Source: Acidimicrobiales bacterium
Lineage (GTDB): Bacteria; Actinomycetota; Acidimicrobiia; Acidimicrobiales; SHLQ01
Direction: 5' to 3'
DNA: 43,816 bases
Assembly (NCBI GenBank): GCA_020628865.1
Contig: JAHDEJ010000022.1
Location: 48,710-92,525 of the forward strand
Within the stretch, counting starts at the first letter, position 1. Each line of letters begins with the position of its first letter. Position numbers and translations under genes: made by a program. Below the pieces are notes generated by a model, which was not told where the DNA came from, ran no database searches, and saw only the letters and a list, made by a program, of their open reading frames with translations. Shown here in pieces: positions 8,293 through 16,126 of the stretch.

Positions 8293-9288
8293 ATGACCAC
8301 CGCACCTCTTGCCATCGAGGCGACCGGCTTGGCGAAGCGCTTCGGCGACGTCGAAGCCCTGGCCGGCCTCGACCTCACCGTCCCGACCGGCGGCGTCCTC
8401 GGTCTGCTTGGCCCGAACGGCGCCGGAAAGACGACGGCCGTCTCGATCCTCACGACCCTGCTCGAGCCGGACGCCGGCGAAGCGACGGTCGCCGGCGCCG
8501 ACCTGCGCACCGAGCCCGAGCTCGTCCGCCAACGCATCGGACTGTCCGGCCAGTACGCGGCCGTCGACGAGATCCTCACCGCCACGGAGAACCTCGTGAT
8601 GGTCGGCCGCCTCTACGGCCTCGACAAGTCGACGGCCCGACAGCGTGCCGAGGCACTGCTCGACCGGTTCCGTCTGGATGAAGCCGCCCACCGACCGGTG
8701 AAGGGCTTCTCCGGCGGCATGCGACGACGGCTCGATCTCGCCGCCGCACTGGTGGCCTCTCCCCCTGTGCTCTTTCTCGACGAACCGACGACCGGGCTCG
8801 ACCCGCGGAGCCGACTGGAGCTGTGGGACGTGATCCGGGAGCTCGTCGCCGAGGGATCGACCCTGCTGCTCACGACGCAGTACCTGGAGGAAGCCGACCA
8901 GCTCGCGGACGAAATCGTCGTGATCGACAAGGGCCGTGCGATCGCCAAGGGCACGGCCGACGAGCTGAAGGGCCAGGTCGGTGGCGAGCGCCTCGAGGTC
9001 ACCACCGCCACACCGGAGGGGCTCGAGCGGGCGGTTGCCCTGGTGACGCCGCACACGGCCACCGGCGACGCCGACGACATCGAGGTACGACCGGCCACCC
9101 GCACACTGCTTGCGCCGGTGTCCGGTGGCATCGCCACGATGGCGGCCGTGGTGGAGGCGCTTGATGGCGCCGAGCTCACCGTGACCGACATCGGTCTGCG
9201 CCGCCCGACGCTCGACGACGTCTTCCTCACCCTCACCGGCCACGACACCACCGAATCCGACACCGAGACCACGGAGGCATCCGCATGA
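8293..9288 (+). CDS. ABC transporter ATP-binding protein, DrrA type
   Basis: A 331-residue nucleotide-binding subunit of a two-component exporter. Walker A is GPNGAGKTT (about residues 40-48), the signature is FSGGMRRRLDLA, and Walker B is VLFLDEPTTGLD. The C-terminal extension ending in LRRPTLDDVFLTLTGH is typical of daunorubicin-resistance DrrA proteins. With the next gene it should form an ATP-driven exporter for a hydrophobic compound. The start at 8293 lies 7 nt after a TAGGGT box, giving a leaderless transcript. It overlaps the permease gene by 4 bp (ATGA), so both are translated together, probably under the divergent WYL regulator. Confidence 0.93.
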   Translation: MTTAPLAIEATGLAKRFGDVEALAGLDLTVPTGGVLGLLGPNGAGKTTAVSILTTLLEPDAGEATVAGADLRTEPELVRQRIGLSGQYAAVDEILTATENLVMVGRLYGLDKSTARQRAEALLDRFRLDEAAHRPVKGFSGGMRRRLDLAAALVASPPVLFLDEPTTGLDPRSRLELWDVIRELVAEGSTLLLTTQYLEEADQLADEIVVIDKGRAIAKGTADELKGQVGGERLEVTTATPEGLERAVALVTPHTATGDADDIEVRPATRTLLAPVSGGIATMAAVVEALDGAELTVTDIGLRRPTLDDVFLTLTGHDTTESDTETTEASA

Positions 9289-10121
9289 GCGACTCCAGCA
9301 CCATCACCATCCCGCAGCGTTCCGGCCTGAGCCGGACGCTGTCCGACATCGCCGTGGTCGCACGCCGCAACGTGATCAAGATCGGCCGGGTGCCAGAAGT
9401 GCTCGTCTTCGTGCTCCTCTCCCCGATCATGTTCGTGCTGCTGTTCGCCTACGTGTTCGGCAACTCGATCGAGATTCCCGGCGGCAGCTACCGGGAGTTC
9501 CTCATCGCCGGCATCTTCGCCCAGACGGTGGCCTTCGGCGCCACGTTCACGGGCGCCGGCATCGCCGAAGACATGCAGAAGGGCATCATCAACCGGTTCC
9601 GGTCGTTGCCCATGTCGCGTGTCGCCGTGCTCGCCGGACGAACGCTCAGCGACGTGATCTACAACTTCCTGTCGCTCCTGATCATGTCGCTCACCGGCCT
9701 GCTGGTGGGTTGGCGAATTCGGGGCTCACTGCTCGAAGCCCTGGGAGGGTTCCTGCTCCTGCTGTTGTTCGCCTACGCCCTGTCGTGGGTGATGGCGTAC
9801 GTGGCGCTCAACGTTCCGAGCGTCGAGGTCATCCAGAACGCGTCGTTCCTCGTGATCTTCCCGCTCACGTTCATTGCGAACACGTTCGTGCAGGAGAGCG
9901 CCCTTCCGGGTCCGCTCCGGGTCTTCGCCGAGTGGAATCCGGTCTCCTCGGTGACGCAGGCGTCACGAGAGTTGTTCGGCAACATTCCGGCGGGCACGCC
10001 GGAGCCGGGCTCATGGGCGCTCCAGAATCCGGTGCTCTACACGATCATCTGGTCGGTCGTGATCGTGGCCATCTTCGCCCCGCTCGCCGTACGAAAGTAC
10101 GCAAGCGCAGCGAAGAACTGA
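9285..10121 (+). CDS. ABC-2 type permease, DrrB type
   Basis: A 278-residue membrane subunit with about six helices. A cytoplasmic N-terminal segment is followed by helices from about residues 43, 75, 125, 155, 185 and 250. The conserved ABC-2 motif DMQKGIINRFRSLPMSR, which couples to the ATPase, is present near residues 97-113. Its start overlaps the stop of the ATPase gene. Together they make a DrrAB-like exporter; in known systems this confers resistance to a drug or exports a self-made compound, but no biosynthetic genes are nearby, so the cargo is unknown. Confidence 0.92.
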   Translation: MSDSSTITIPQRSGLSRTLSDIAVVARRNVIKIGRVPEVLVFVLLSPIMFVLLFAYVFGNSIEIPGGSYREFLIAGIFAQTVAFGATFTGAGIAEDMQKGIINRFRSLPMSRVAVLAGRTLSDVIYNFLSLLIMSLTGLLVGWRIRGSLLEALGGFLLLLLFAYALSWVMAYVALNVPSVEVIQNASFLVIFPLTFIANTFVQESALPGPLRVFAEWNPVSSVTQASRELFGNIPAGTPEPGSWALQNPVLYTIIWSVVIVAIFAPLAVRKYASAAKN

Positions 10122-10131
10122 TCGCTTCGGT

Positions 10132-11451
10132 TCAGCAGCCGCCGTCCGAGTACGGGTTGTCGTCAGAGGCGTAGCCGAAGAGCACCTCGTTGGTGTGGCT
10201 GGTGGAGCAGTAGCCGCCGAAGAAGTCGGCGAGGCCGCCGGCCAGCTCGTACTTGTCGGGCGAGGCGACGATGGCGCTCCACGCCTGGGCACCGTTGGCG
10301 AAGGTGGCCGTGAACCAGGCGGGATCGACCCCAGACAGGCCAGCCGCCAACACGGCTTCGTCGTCGGCGCTCGGCGTGGCCGGCACTCCAGCGCAGTTGC
10401 GCCAGTACGGCAGGTAGGCGTCGGGCTTGGCCAGGTGGAGCATGGCGTCGGCGATCAGCTCTGCAGACGGGCAGGACGAGTCCGGGTACGTCTCCTCGAT
10501 GTAGAGGAGCGCCACGGCGAGGGCCGACCGGTTGGTGGGAAGGTCGGTGGTGCGCTCGTACACGTGGGCGAGCTCGTGGATGATGACGTCGGCGGTCATG
10601 GCGTTTTTGCCGATGGTCATGGTGAGTGCTTCACACTTGGTGAAGCTGTTGAACGAGGTGGTGCGACAGGTGGTCTCGACGTAGCCGCCGGGAAAGGTCT
10701 GGTCGACGGCGACGGTTCCGTTGGCGTCGATGTAGTTCCACGCCTCGACGATCCACGGGTTGTTCGCTCCCCAGTTCGGGAGGATCTGGCCTTCGATGAT
10801 CGAGTAGAGCTGGGCCAGGTCCGGGTCCTGGGGCGGGTCATCGCTTCCCCCGCCGCCGCTGGAATCGCCTCCACCGTCGTCGGTTGGCGTTCCGTTGAGA
10901 TCCAGCTCGCAGCGCTTGCCGTCGTCGTCGGCCTCGACCGCACAGCGGTCGTTGCCGGACCCGCCGTTGAGCGTGTCGGCGCCCGGTCCGCCTTCGATGC
11001 GCTTGTCGTTGCCGCCACCGGCACTGATGTCGTCGTTGCCGCCGCCTCCGAGAAGCGTGTCCCGGCCCGGCCCGCCAGAGATGATGTCGGCGCCTGCCTG
11101 CCCGAGGATCCGGTCGTTCTGTCCTTCGCCGAAGATCACGTCGGCGCCGCGGCCGGCGTAGATGCGGTCCCGACCCTCGCCACCGCAGATCGTGTCCTTG
11201 CCGTCGAAGCTCCGGATGATGTCGATCCCGCCGAGCGCAACGATCACGTCATCGCCGTCGGTGCCGTAGATCCGGTCGTTGCCTTCCGTGCCGACGATCG
11301 TGGCGACCTTGCCGTCGCACGTGAGTGCCTGGCCGGACGCCGCCGCGCTCAGGACGGTGGCCAGCAGCGCCAGGCAGAGGGTGATGCCGGTGCCCATTCG
11401 GGCGAAGGGGCTGCGCTTGGACAGGGGCTGAGTGTGGGGGAATCCCGCCAT
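10132..11451 (-). CDS. Secreted RTX-repeat protein with a zinc-metallopeptidase-like domain
   Basis: A 439-residue exported protein. Residues 1-42 form a long-n-region signal peptide (basic KRSPFAR, hydrophobic core, then SAAASGQA). RTX-like repeats span about 50-172, closely similar in their first units to the tandem paralogs at 714-4802. A Gly/Ser/Asp-rich linker (about 186-210) leads to a C-terminal domain with IIHELAHVYE (His292, Glu293, His296) and a downstream AELIAD whose Glu331 could be the third zinc ligand, as in gluzincins. This suggests a calcium-stabilised extracellular peptidase. The start is uncertain: 11451 gives a sensible signal peptide, 11397 is an alternative, and 11559 looks too long. 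The gene is convergent with the ABC permease gene. Confidence 0.78.
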   Translation of the reverse strand: MAGFPHTQPLSKRSPFARMGTGITLCLALLATVLSAAASGQALTCDGKVATIVGTEGNDRIYGTDGDDVIVALGGIDIIRSFDGKDTICGGEGRDRIYAGRGADVIFGEGQNDRILGQAGADIISGGPGRDTLLGGGGNDDISAGGGNDKRIEGGPGADTLNGGSGNDRCAVEADDDGKRCELDLNGTPTDDGGGDSSGGGGSDDPPQDPDLAQLYSIIEGQILPNWGANNPWIVEAWNYIDANGTVAVDQTFPGGYVETTCRTTSFNSFTKCEALTMTIGKNAMTADVIIHELAHVYERTTDLPTNRSALAVALLYIEETYPDSSCPSAELIADAMLHLAKPDAYLPYWRNCAGVPATPSADDEAVLAAGLSGVDPAWFTATFANGAQAWSAIVASPDKYELAGGLADFFGGYCSTSHTNEVLFGYASDDNPYSDGGC

Positions 11452-11606
11452 CTGGATACCGAATCGATTCTGCGACCCCGGGGTCACGTCGTGCTTGATC
11501 GTTGAGTGACCGCTCGCAGAACCAGTGCCACCGACGGTAGGCACATGACGAGCCGCCACTCAAGGCGTGATCGGCGATTCTTCGGTTTTCCTTGAACAGG
11601 TGATGG

Positions 11607-13040
11607 TCAGGCGTCGACGGCGACGCCGACCTGCTCGGCCACCCAGTCCCACAGCGCAGCCCGTCGTTCGGCCGTGTCGGTCTTTCGAGTGGTGGGGAGT
11701 TTGTGGATCGACCGGTTCACGCGGTCGTGCCAGAAGCCGCCGTTGGTTTCGAGGGCGGCGTCGTCGGCGGCCAGCCAAACGAGTGTGTCGGCGCCTTCAT
11801 CGGGGGTGCGCAGCAGCGGCCCCATGATCTTGGAGAATCCGGGTAGCGCGTCGTCCACGCCCGGTGTGTCCGCCCAGCCCGGATGGAGGGCGTGGAACCG
11901 AATGCCCTTGGCTCCGTGGCGGTCGGCCCACATTTCGTTGAGGGTGACCTGGGCGCGCTTGGCTCGGGCGTACTGTTCGGCGCCCTTGTAGTCCTCGGCT
12001 TCCATCTGCAGGCGGGAGACGGTGAGTCCGGACGTGTACATGCCACCGGAGGACATGGTGAGCACGCGAGAGTCCTCGGTTGCGGCGAGCCGGTCCAGCA
12101 GGAGGTTGGTGAGCAGGAAGGGGCCGAGCACCTGGCTGGCGACGGTGGATTCGATGCCGGAGGATGCGTCGGTGCGCTTGGCGGTGAGTGCGCCTGCGTT
12201 GTGGATGAGCACGTCGAGCCGGTCGTGGTTGGCAAGCACGTGGTCGGCGAGCTCGCGGACCTGGTCGAGTTCGCCCATGTCGGCCGGCGCCTGGGTGATG
12301 TTCGGGTTGCCGGTGGCCTCGATCAGTTCGGCGACGACGGTTTCGTTCCTCGACGCACTGCGGCCGACGACGACGAGCGTTGCGCCGGCGCTGGCGATCC
12401 ATTCGGCAGCGGCTCGCCCGAGCCCGGAGGTGGCGCCGGTCAGGACGACGACCTTGCCGCTGAGCTCGTAGCTCTCGAGCGATGCCCACCCTTCGAGCTG
12501 TTTGCGGACGAGGTAGCCGATGCGGGTGAAGCTCGGGACGATCGGTGCTTCGAGGGCGGAATCGACGATGCCGGACACGCCGTCGGGCCCGCCGTCTTCC
12601 AGACGCTCACCCTCCAGCGCGTCGATCAGACCGACCGTGGCTCGGTCTCCGATGCGGTCGAAGCCGAGGCTGAGGGCCGGGTCGGCGAAGCCGAGGACGC
12701 CGTTGAGGAGGAGTTCGGCGTCGTAGGTGACGATCGCTCCGCCGTCCTCGTCGGGTTCGACCGTGATCTCGTCGCGGGAGGTGAGCCGCTCGCTTCGGGC
12801 GATGGCGAGGAAACGGTGGGGGGCATCGAATTCGGTCTGCGTGTACCGCAGGGTCAGTGGACCGCCGATGGCCTTGACGTCGACATCGAAGCTTGCGTCG
12901 AGACCGGGAGCGTTTCCGTCGACCGGTTCGGAACGGAGCACGCCGGCATCCCACTCAGCGAAATTGGCGAGATCCGCCATGTACTCGAAGGCCGACTCGG
13001 GCGACTTCGGCGTGCGGATGCGAACGACATACCTGGCCAT
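11607..13040 (-). CDS. SRPBCC-SDR fusion oxidoreductase (DHRS12-like)
   Basis: A 477-residue two-domain protein. Residues 1 to about 145 are an SRPBCC (START-like) lipid-binding domain. Residues from about 193 are a short-chain dehydrogenase/reductase with the cofactor motif TGATSGLG (201-208), the NAG motif (IHNAG), an active-site serine in MSSGGMYTS and the catalytic pair in YARAK. A function on a hydrophobic carbonyl or alcohol held by the SRPBCC domain is plausible, but the substrate is unknown. No clear -10 box or ribosome site marks the start, so it is accepted because residue 1 begins the SRPBCC fold. A strong hairpin separates it from arsI upstream, so it is probably transcribed alone. 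Confidence 0.85.
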   Translation of the reverse strand: MARYVVRIRTPKSPESAFEYMADLANFAEWDAGVLRSEPVDGNAPGLDASFDVDVKAIGGPLTLRYTQTEFDAPHRFLAIARSERLTSRDEITVEPDEDGGAIVTYDAELLLNGVLGFADPALSLGFDRIGDRATVGLIDALEGERLEDGGPDGVSGIVDSALEAPIVPSFTRIGYLVRKQLEGWASLESYELSGKVVVLTGATSGLGRAAAEWIASAGATLVVVGRSASRNETVVAELIEATGNPNITQAPADMGELDQVRELADHVLANHDRLDVLIHNAGALTAKRTDASSGIESTVASQVLGPFLLTNLLLDRLAATEDSRVLTMSSGGMYTSGLTVSRLQMEAEDYKGAEQYARAKRAQVTLNEMWADRHGAKGIRFHALHPGWADTPGVDDALPGFSKIMGPLLRTPDEGADTLVWLAADDAALETNGGFWHDRVNRSIHKLPTTRKTDTAERRAALWDWVAEQVGVAVDA

Positions 13041-13069
13041 GAGACCGGTTTAGTCGCCGTGGACGCGAA

Positions 13070-13098
13070 ATGGTGGACGGACCGGGTCCGTCCACCAT
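13070..13098. terminator. Strong hairpin terminator between arsI and the SDR gene
   Basis: ATGGTGGACGGACC (13070-13083) and its exact complement (13085-13098) flank a single base, giving a very stable stem. It follows the arsI stop on the minus strand and is trailed by a short T run there. It probably ends arsI transcription. Confidence 0.75.
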
Positions 13099-13129
13099 CT
13101 TCGGGAAAGTTCACTCAGCGGCAGTCAGC

Positions 13130-13543
13130 TCATGGGCAGCAGCTGCCGTTGGCTCCGCTGACGACGACGTTTTCGAGCTGATCGGCTTCGCCGGTCTTGA
13201 CGTACCACTCCCAGCGATTCGTGTCGGGCGAGTGGACCCATGTTTCGGTCTTCTCGGCGTAGCAGCAGATGGTGTCGTCGACGCCGGTGGTCTCGATGCC
13301 CTCGCCGGAGATGCGGGCTTCGGCGGCGATGACCTGCTCGGAGGTCTCGGTTTCGACACCGAGGTGGTTGAGCGAACCGTTGGGTCCGGCGCCTTCGAAG
13401 AGCACCAGCTTGAGCGGCGGGTTCTCGATGGCGAAGTTGGCGTAGCCCTCGCGGCGCTTGTTGACCGGGGTGTCGAACATCTTCGTGTAGAAGTCGACGG
13501 CTTCGTCGAGGTCATCCACGTTGAGGGCAAGTTGCAGGCGCAT
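13130..13543 (-). CDS. arsI: ArsI-type organoarsenical C-As lyase (VOC fold; CadI family)
   Basis: A 137-residue vicinal-oxygen-chelate protein. ArsI uses non-haem Fe(II) and O2 to cleave the carbon-arsenic bond of trivalent methyl- and phenyl-arsenicals. The diagnostic vicinal cysteine pair is present in DDTICCYAEKTETWV (Cys93-Cys94). The N-terminal LQLALNVDDLDEAVDFY is the usual VOC opening and HLGV carries a metal-ligand histidine. The protein ends in a second Cys-Cys pair (GSCCP). The start at 13543 is supported by GGAAGG upstream. It is divergent from arsR across a region with two ArsR-type sites, so induction by arsenite is expected. CadI (cadmium-induced) is the alternative name for the same family. 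Confidence 0.88.
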   Translation of the reverse strand: MRLQLALNVDDLDEAVDFYTKMFDTPVNKRREGYANFAIENPPLKLVLFEGAGPNGSLNHLGVETETSEQVIAAEARISGEGIETTGVDDTICCYAEKTETWVHSPDTNRWEWYVKTGEADQLENVVVSGANGSCCP

Positions 13544-13580
13544 CGGGCACCTTCCTTTCGAAACGTTCTCGAACATCACA

Positions 13581-13625
13581 TTGATGTTTGTCGATACGAT
13601 ACCCAGACGCTTCGATATCTGTCAA
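13581..13625. promoter_or_regulatory. Paired ArsR operator-like sites
   Basis: TTGA-N6-TCGA occurs at 13581-13594 on the plus strand and again, on the minus strand, at 13612-13625. Their centres are 31 bp apart (three helical turns). They lie between arsI and arsR; the second overlaps the start of the arsR -10 box TATGTT (13626-13631), consistent with repression of both directions. Confidence 0.6.
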
Positions 13626-13638
13626 TATGTTTCTTGCC

Positions 13639-13974
13639 ATGGCCACCACCGAAACCGACACCCGCTTCTGCTGCCAACCGCTGATGGAGAACGTCCTCAC
13701 CGAGGACGCCGCCGCCGACCTCGCGGTCCTCCTCAAGGCGCTCGCCGACCCGGTCCGGCTGCGCATCATGTCCATCATCGCCGCCGCACCGAACAGCGAG
13801 ATCTGCACCTGCGACCTCCCCGACCTGTTGGACCGCAGCCAGCCGACGGTGAGCCACCACCTGTCGCAGCTCACGAAGGCCGGGCTCGTGGAGCGCGAGC
13901 AGCGAGGCAAGTGGGCCTGGTTCCGCATCGCCCCTGAGCGGCTCGAAGCCGTCGCCAAGGCCCTGCACGCCTGA
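13639..13974 (+). CDS. arsR: ArsR arsenic-responsive repressor
   Basis: A 111-residue winged-helix repressor. The recognition region reads DRSQPTVSHHLSQLTKAGLVERE. Metalloid-binding cysteines are visible: Cys11-Cys12 near the N terminus and Cys56/Cys58 in EICTCDL, the classical ArsR signature before the DNA-binding helix. The start at 13639 (MATTETD) is chosen over 13588 and 13627 because TATGTT lies exactly 7 nt upstream; an earlier start would cover the operators. It is followed 19 bp later by the aquaporin gene, forming an arsR-aqp operon divergent from arsI. Confidence 0.9.
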   Translation: MATTETDTRFCCQPLMENVLTEDAAADLAVLLKALADPVRLRIMSIIAAAPNSEICTCDLPDLLDRSQPTVSHHLSQLTKAGLVEREQRGKWAWFRIAPERLEAVAKALHA

Positions 13975-13993
13975 GGCAGAGTCAACCCTCACG

Positions 13994-14680
13994 ATGTTCC
14001 GCGACACCCACCCCGACCTGCCGCGCCGCATGCTGGCCGAATTCGTCGGCACCGCATTCCTGCTCGCCGCCGTGGTCGGCTCGGGCATCATGGCCGAACA
14101 GCTGAGCGACGATGTCGGACTGCAGCTGCTCGAGAATGCGTTCGCCACGGCCGGCGCGCTCGTCGCGCTGATCCTGGCGTTCCAGGCGGCATCCGGCGCA
14201 CACTTCAATCCCGCCGTCTCCCTGGCGGACCGCCTGTTCGGCGACATGGACAACACCGAACTGGCCGGCTACGTGCTCGCCCAGGTGGCGGGCGGGATCA
14301 CGGGCGTCGTCACCGCCAACCTCATGTTCGACCTCGATCCGGTGACCTGGTCGACCAAGGATCGCTCGGCCGCACATCTCGTGCTGGCCGAAGGCGTGGC
14401 CACGCTGGGCCTGCTGCTCGTGATCCATGGCGTGGTTCGGGCCGGCCGGCCGACGCTGGCTGCGTTCTCGGTGGGCGGCTACATCGCCGGCGCGTACTGG
14501 TTCACGTCGTCCACCAGCTTTGCGAACCCTGCGGTCACGCTCGCACGAACGTTCTCCGACACGTTCGCGGGCATTGCCCCGGCAAGCGCGCCGGGCTTCC
14601 TGATCGCGCAGCTGGCGGCGACGCTGCTGGGCGTGGCCCTCATTCGCATCATCTTCCCGAAGGCGACCAGCGACGACTGA
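13994..14680 (+). CDS. Aquaporin-family channel, AqpS-like
   Basis: A 228-residue major intrinsic protein with six helices and both pore motifs: HFNPAVS in the first half and FANPAVTLAR in the second, the arginine being the selectivity-filter residue. Placed directly after arsR and opposite arsI, it fits the AqpS-type channels of ars operons, which let arsenite or methylated arsenicals leave the cell down their gradient. Plain water or glycerol transport is the alternative. No arsenate reductase, arsenite pump or ArsM is present nearby. Confidence 0.88.
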   Translation: MFRDTHPDLPRRMLAEFVGTAFLLAAVVGSGIMAEQLSDDVGLQLLENAFATAGALVALILAFQAASGAHFNPAVSLADRLFGDMDNTELAGYVLAQVAGGITGVVTANLMFDLDPVTWSTKDRSAAHLVLAEGVATLGLLLVIHGVVRAGRPTLAAFSVGGYIAGAYWFTSSTSFANPAVTLARTFSDTFAGIAPASAPGFLIAQLAATLLGVALIRIIFPKATSDD

Positions 14681-14704
14681 ACCGGGGTCGGGCACGAGCG
14701 AAGC

Positions 14705-14733
14705 GACCGGGGCTGCGACGCAGCTCCCCGGTC
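14705..14733. terminator. Bidirectional hairpin between convergent genes
   Basis: GACCGGGG (14705-14712) pairs with CCCCGGTC (14726-14733), with a further inner stem CTGCG/CGCAG and a 2-nt bulge. It lies between the end of the aquaporin gene and the end of the convergent SRPBCC gene, so it can serve both. Confidence 0.6.
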
Positions 14734-14749
14734 ACCTCGAACGGTCGGA

Positions 14750-15238
14750 TCAGCTGGCGAGCGCGGCCTCGAGCTTGTCGATGGCCATGCCCCAACCCAT
14801 GCCTCCGGGAGAGCCGGCGGGAACACCGACGTGCGTCATCTTCATGGTGGTCGAGCCATCGGCTTCGCTGAGCTCGACGACGACCTGTGTCGTCATGTCG
14901 TGATCATCCGGCATGCCCATCGCCGAGGGCGGAAGCGGGTTGCCGTCGGCGTCCGCAACCAGTTCGGTGTAGACGAACCGCTCGTTCTCGACGATCTCGA
15001 GCACTTCGCCGACGAACCACATCTGCATCGGTCCGTTCGGGGTCTCCATCTCCATGCAGACCTTGCGCTTGCCGCCGACCTGCAGGTCGAGCTCAGACGT
15101 GGAGATCGTGGCCCCCATGGGGCCGTACCAGGAACCGAAGTGCTCGCCGCTGGTCCACATCTGCCAGACGAGGCTGACTGGTGCGGCGAAGGTGCGTTCG
15201 ATCTCGACCCATTCGGGTGCGTTGTTGCTGTCACTCAT
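14750..15238 (-). CDS. SRPBCC (AHSA1-like) domain protein
   Basis: A 162-residue single-domain protein of the AHSA1/START-like group. It opens with EWVEIERTFAAPVSLVWQMWT, has the typical FGSWYGP turn, and continues with alternating strands to a C-terminal helix (GMAIDKLEAALAS). These proteins bind hydrophobic ligands and are very often encoded right after a small ArsR-type repressor, as here: the start (15238) overlaps the end of the regulator gene by 8 bp, so the two are one translational unit. Ligand unknown. Confidence 0.87.
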   Translation of the reverse strand: MSDSNNAPEWVEIERTFAAPVSLVWQMWTSGEHFGSWYGPMGATISTSELDLQVGGKRKVCMEMETPNGPMQMWFVGEVLEIVENERFVYTELVADADGNPLPPSAMGMPDDHDMTTQVVVELSEADGSTTMKMTHVGVPAGSPGGMGWGMAIDKLEAALAS

Positions 15239-15590
15239 GTGTGTCCCTCCCGGGCGCTTGTTGCAGTTGATGAAGGTAGGCGTCCATGCGGTTGAAGCTC
15301 GCCTCCCAGACCTCGCGGATCTGTTCGGCCCACTGCTCGATCTGATCGAGTGGGGTGGTGTTGAGCGTGCATGGCCGGTACTGCGCCCGCTGACCCTGCT
15401 CGATGAGCCCCGCACGTTCCAACACGCGAATGTGGCGGGAGATGGCCGGCAGGGTCATGTCGAAGGGTTCGGCGAGCTCCTTCACGCTCGCTTCGCCCTC
15501 CGCCAGGCGCACGAGGATGGCACGACGAGTCGGGTTCGCCAGTGCGGCGAATGTTTCGTCGAGCTGTTCCTCGCGCAGTTCAGCGGTCAC
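15231..15590 (-). CDS. ArsR-family HTH regulator paired with an SRPBCC protein
   Basis: A 119-residue winged-helix protein. The core reads TFAALANPTRRAILVRLAEGE, and the recognition helix is TLPAISRHIRVLERAGLI. It has no metal-site cysteine cluster, unlike the arsR at 13639, so it belongs to the non-metal ArsR group that accompanies SRPBCC proteins. The GTG start at 15590 is preferred over GTG 15599 because TAAGGT (15598-15603, minus strand) lies 7 nt upstream. A 12-bp palindrome just upstream is a likely autoregulatory site. Confidence 0.86.
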   Translation of the reverse strand: MTAELREEQLDETFAALANPTRRAILVRLAEGEASVKELAEPFDMTLPAISRHIRVLERAGLIEQGQRAQYRPCTLNTTPLDQIEQWAEQIREVWEASFNRMDAYLHQLQQAPGRDTHE

Positions 15591-15614
15591 AGGGACCACC
15601 TTACTTCACAATCC

Positions 15615-15626
15615 TGTTAATTAACA
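15615..15626. promoter_or_regulatory. TGTTAATTAACA palindrome, probable operator
   Basis: A perfect 12-bp palindrome that stands out from the GC-rich surroundings. It is 12 bp upstream of the regulator's -10 box (15598-15603), in the -35 region on the minus strand. It is a plausible binding site for the ArsR-type regulator. Confidence 0.5.
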
Positions 15627-15650
15627 AGTAGGTAAATCAACCACGGGCCA

Positions 15651-16067
15651 TCAGCGCGCCCGAATGTGGTTGTTGCGAGCGTTGTGCTCGACCTCGGCCA
15701 GACCGAGCACTTCGAGCACCGGCGGAACGTAGTTCCCGAAGCGTCCTCGCAGGCCCTTCTTGAACCCGTACCAACCGCCGACCGGGTTCGACTCGGACCG
15801 ACCCCACGCTTCGAACGTGCCGCCCTTGGCTTCCTTCTGCTCGTCGGCGTTGCCGAGGGGCATCCAGTCGCCGTGCTCGGTGAGCATGGCGTGTGCATCC
15901 TCGATGCACGACAGGTGGTAGCGGAGCTGTGTGGACTTCACCTGCACGACGAGCGCCGGTGGTTCGGCGTCGGGCTCGCGCCAGGCTTCGAACGCACTCT
16001 TGCCGGGTGGCGTCGTGAGCTGCCACGGGTCGTCTGGGGTTCCGGATCCTTCGATGTCATCAAGCAT
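15651..16067 (-). CDS. Conserved hypothetical protein (DUF6855-like), divergent from a WYL regulator
   Basis: A 138-residue soluble protein with no signal or membrane segment. It opens MLDDIEGSGTPDDPWQL and contains GGWYGFKKGLRGRFGNYVP and a closing HNARNNHIRAR. I recall a conserved actinobacterial family of this shape (the DUF6855 name is from memory); its function is unknown. The start at 16067 is a choice: an in-frame ATG at 16097 would add 10 residues but would lie inside the inverted repeat at 16088-16110, and neither start has a clear -10 or ribosome site. The divergent WYL gene and shared operator imply that the WYL protein controls it. Confidence 0.7.
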   Translation of the reverse strand: MLDDIEGSGTPDDPWQLTTPPGKSAFEAWREPDAEPPALVVQVKSTQLRYHLSCIEDAHAMLTEHGDWMPLGNADEQKEAKGGTFEAWGRSESNPVGGWYGFKKGLRGRFGNYVPPVLEVLGLAEVEHNARNNHIRAR

Positions 16068-16087
16068 GGGGGCATCCAACCAGCCCA

Positions 16088-16110
16088 AACCTGACATCTA
16101 CTGTCAGGTT
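16088..16110. promoter_or_regulatory. Perfect inverted repeat, probable operator of the second WYL regulator
   Basis: AACCTGACA (16088-16096) and TGTCAGGTT (16102-16110) are exact complements around TCTAC. The element sits between the hypothetical gene and the divergent WYL gene, 3 bp upstream of the latter's TACATT -10 box (16114-16119). Confidence 0.7.
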
Positions 16111-16126
16111 CCCTACATTCGTTGTC

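Noticed and set aside
714-11451. Type I secretion of the RTX proteins
   Set aside because: All four have ordinary Sec signal peptides and no HlyB/HlyD-like genes are nearby; the MFS and DrrAB genes are not type I secretion components.
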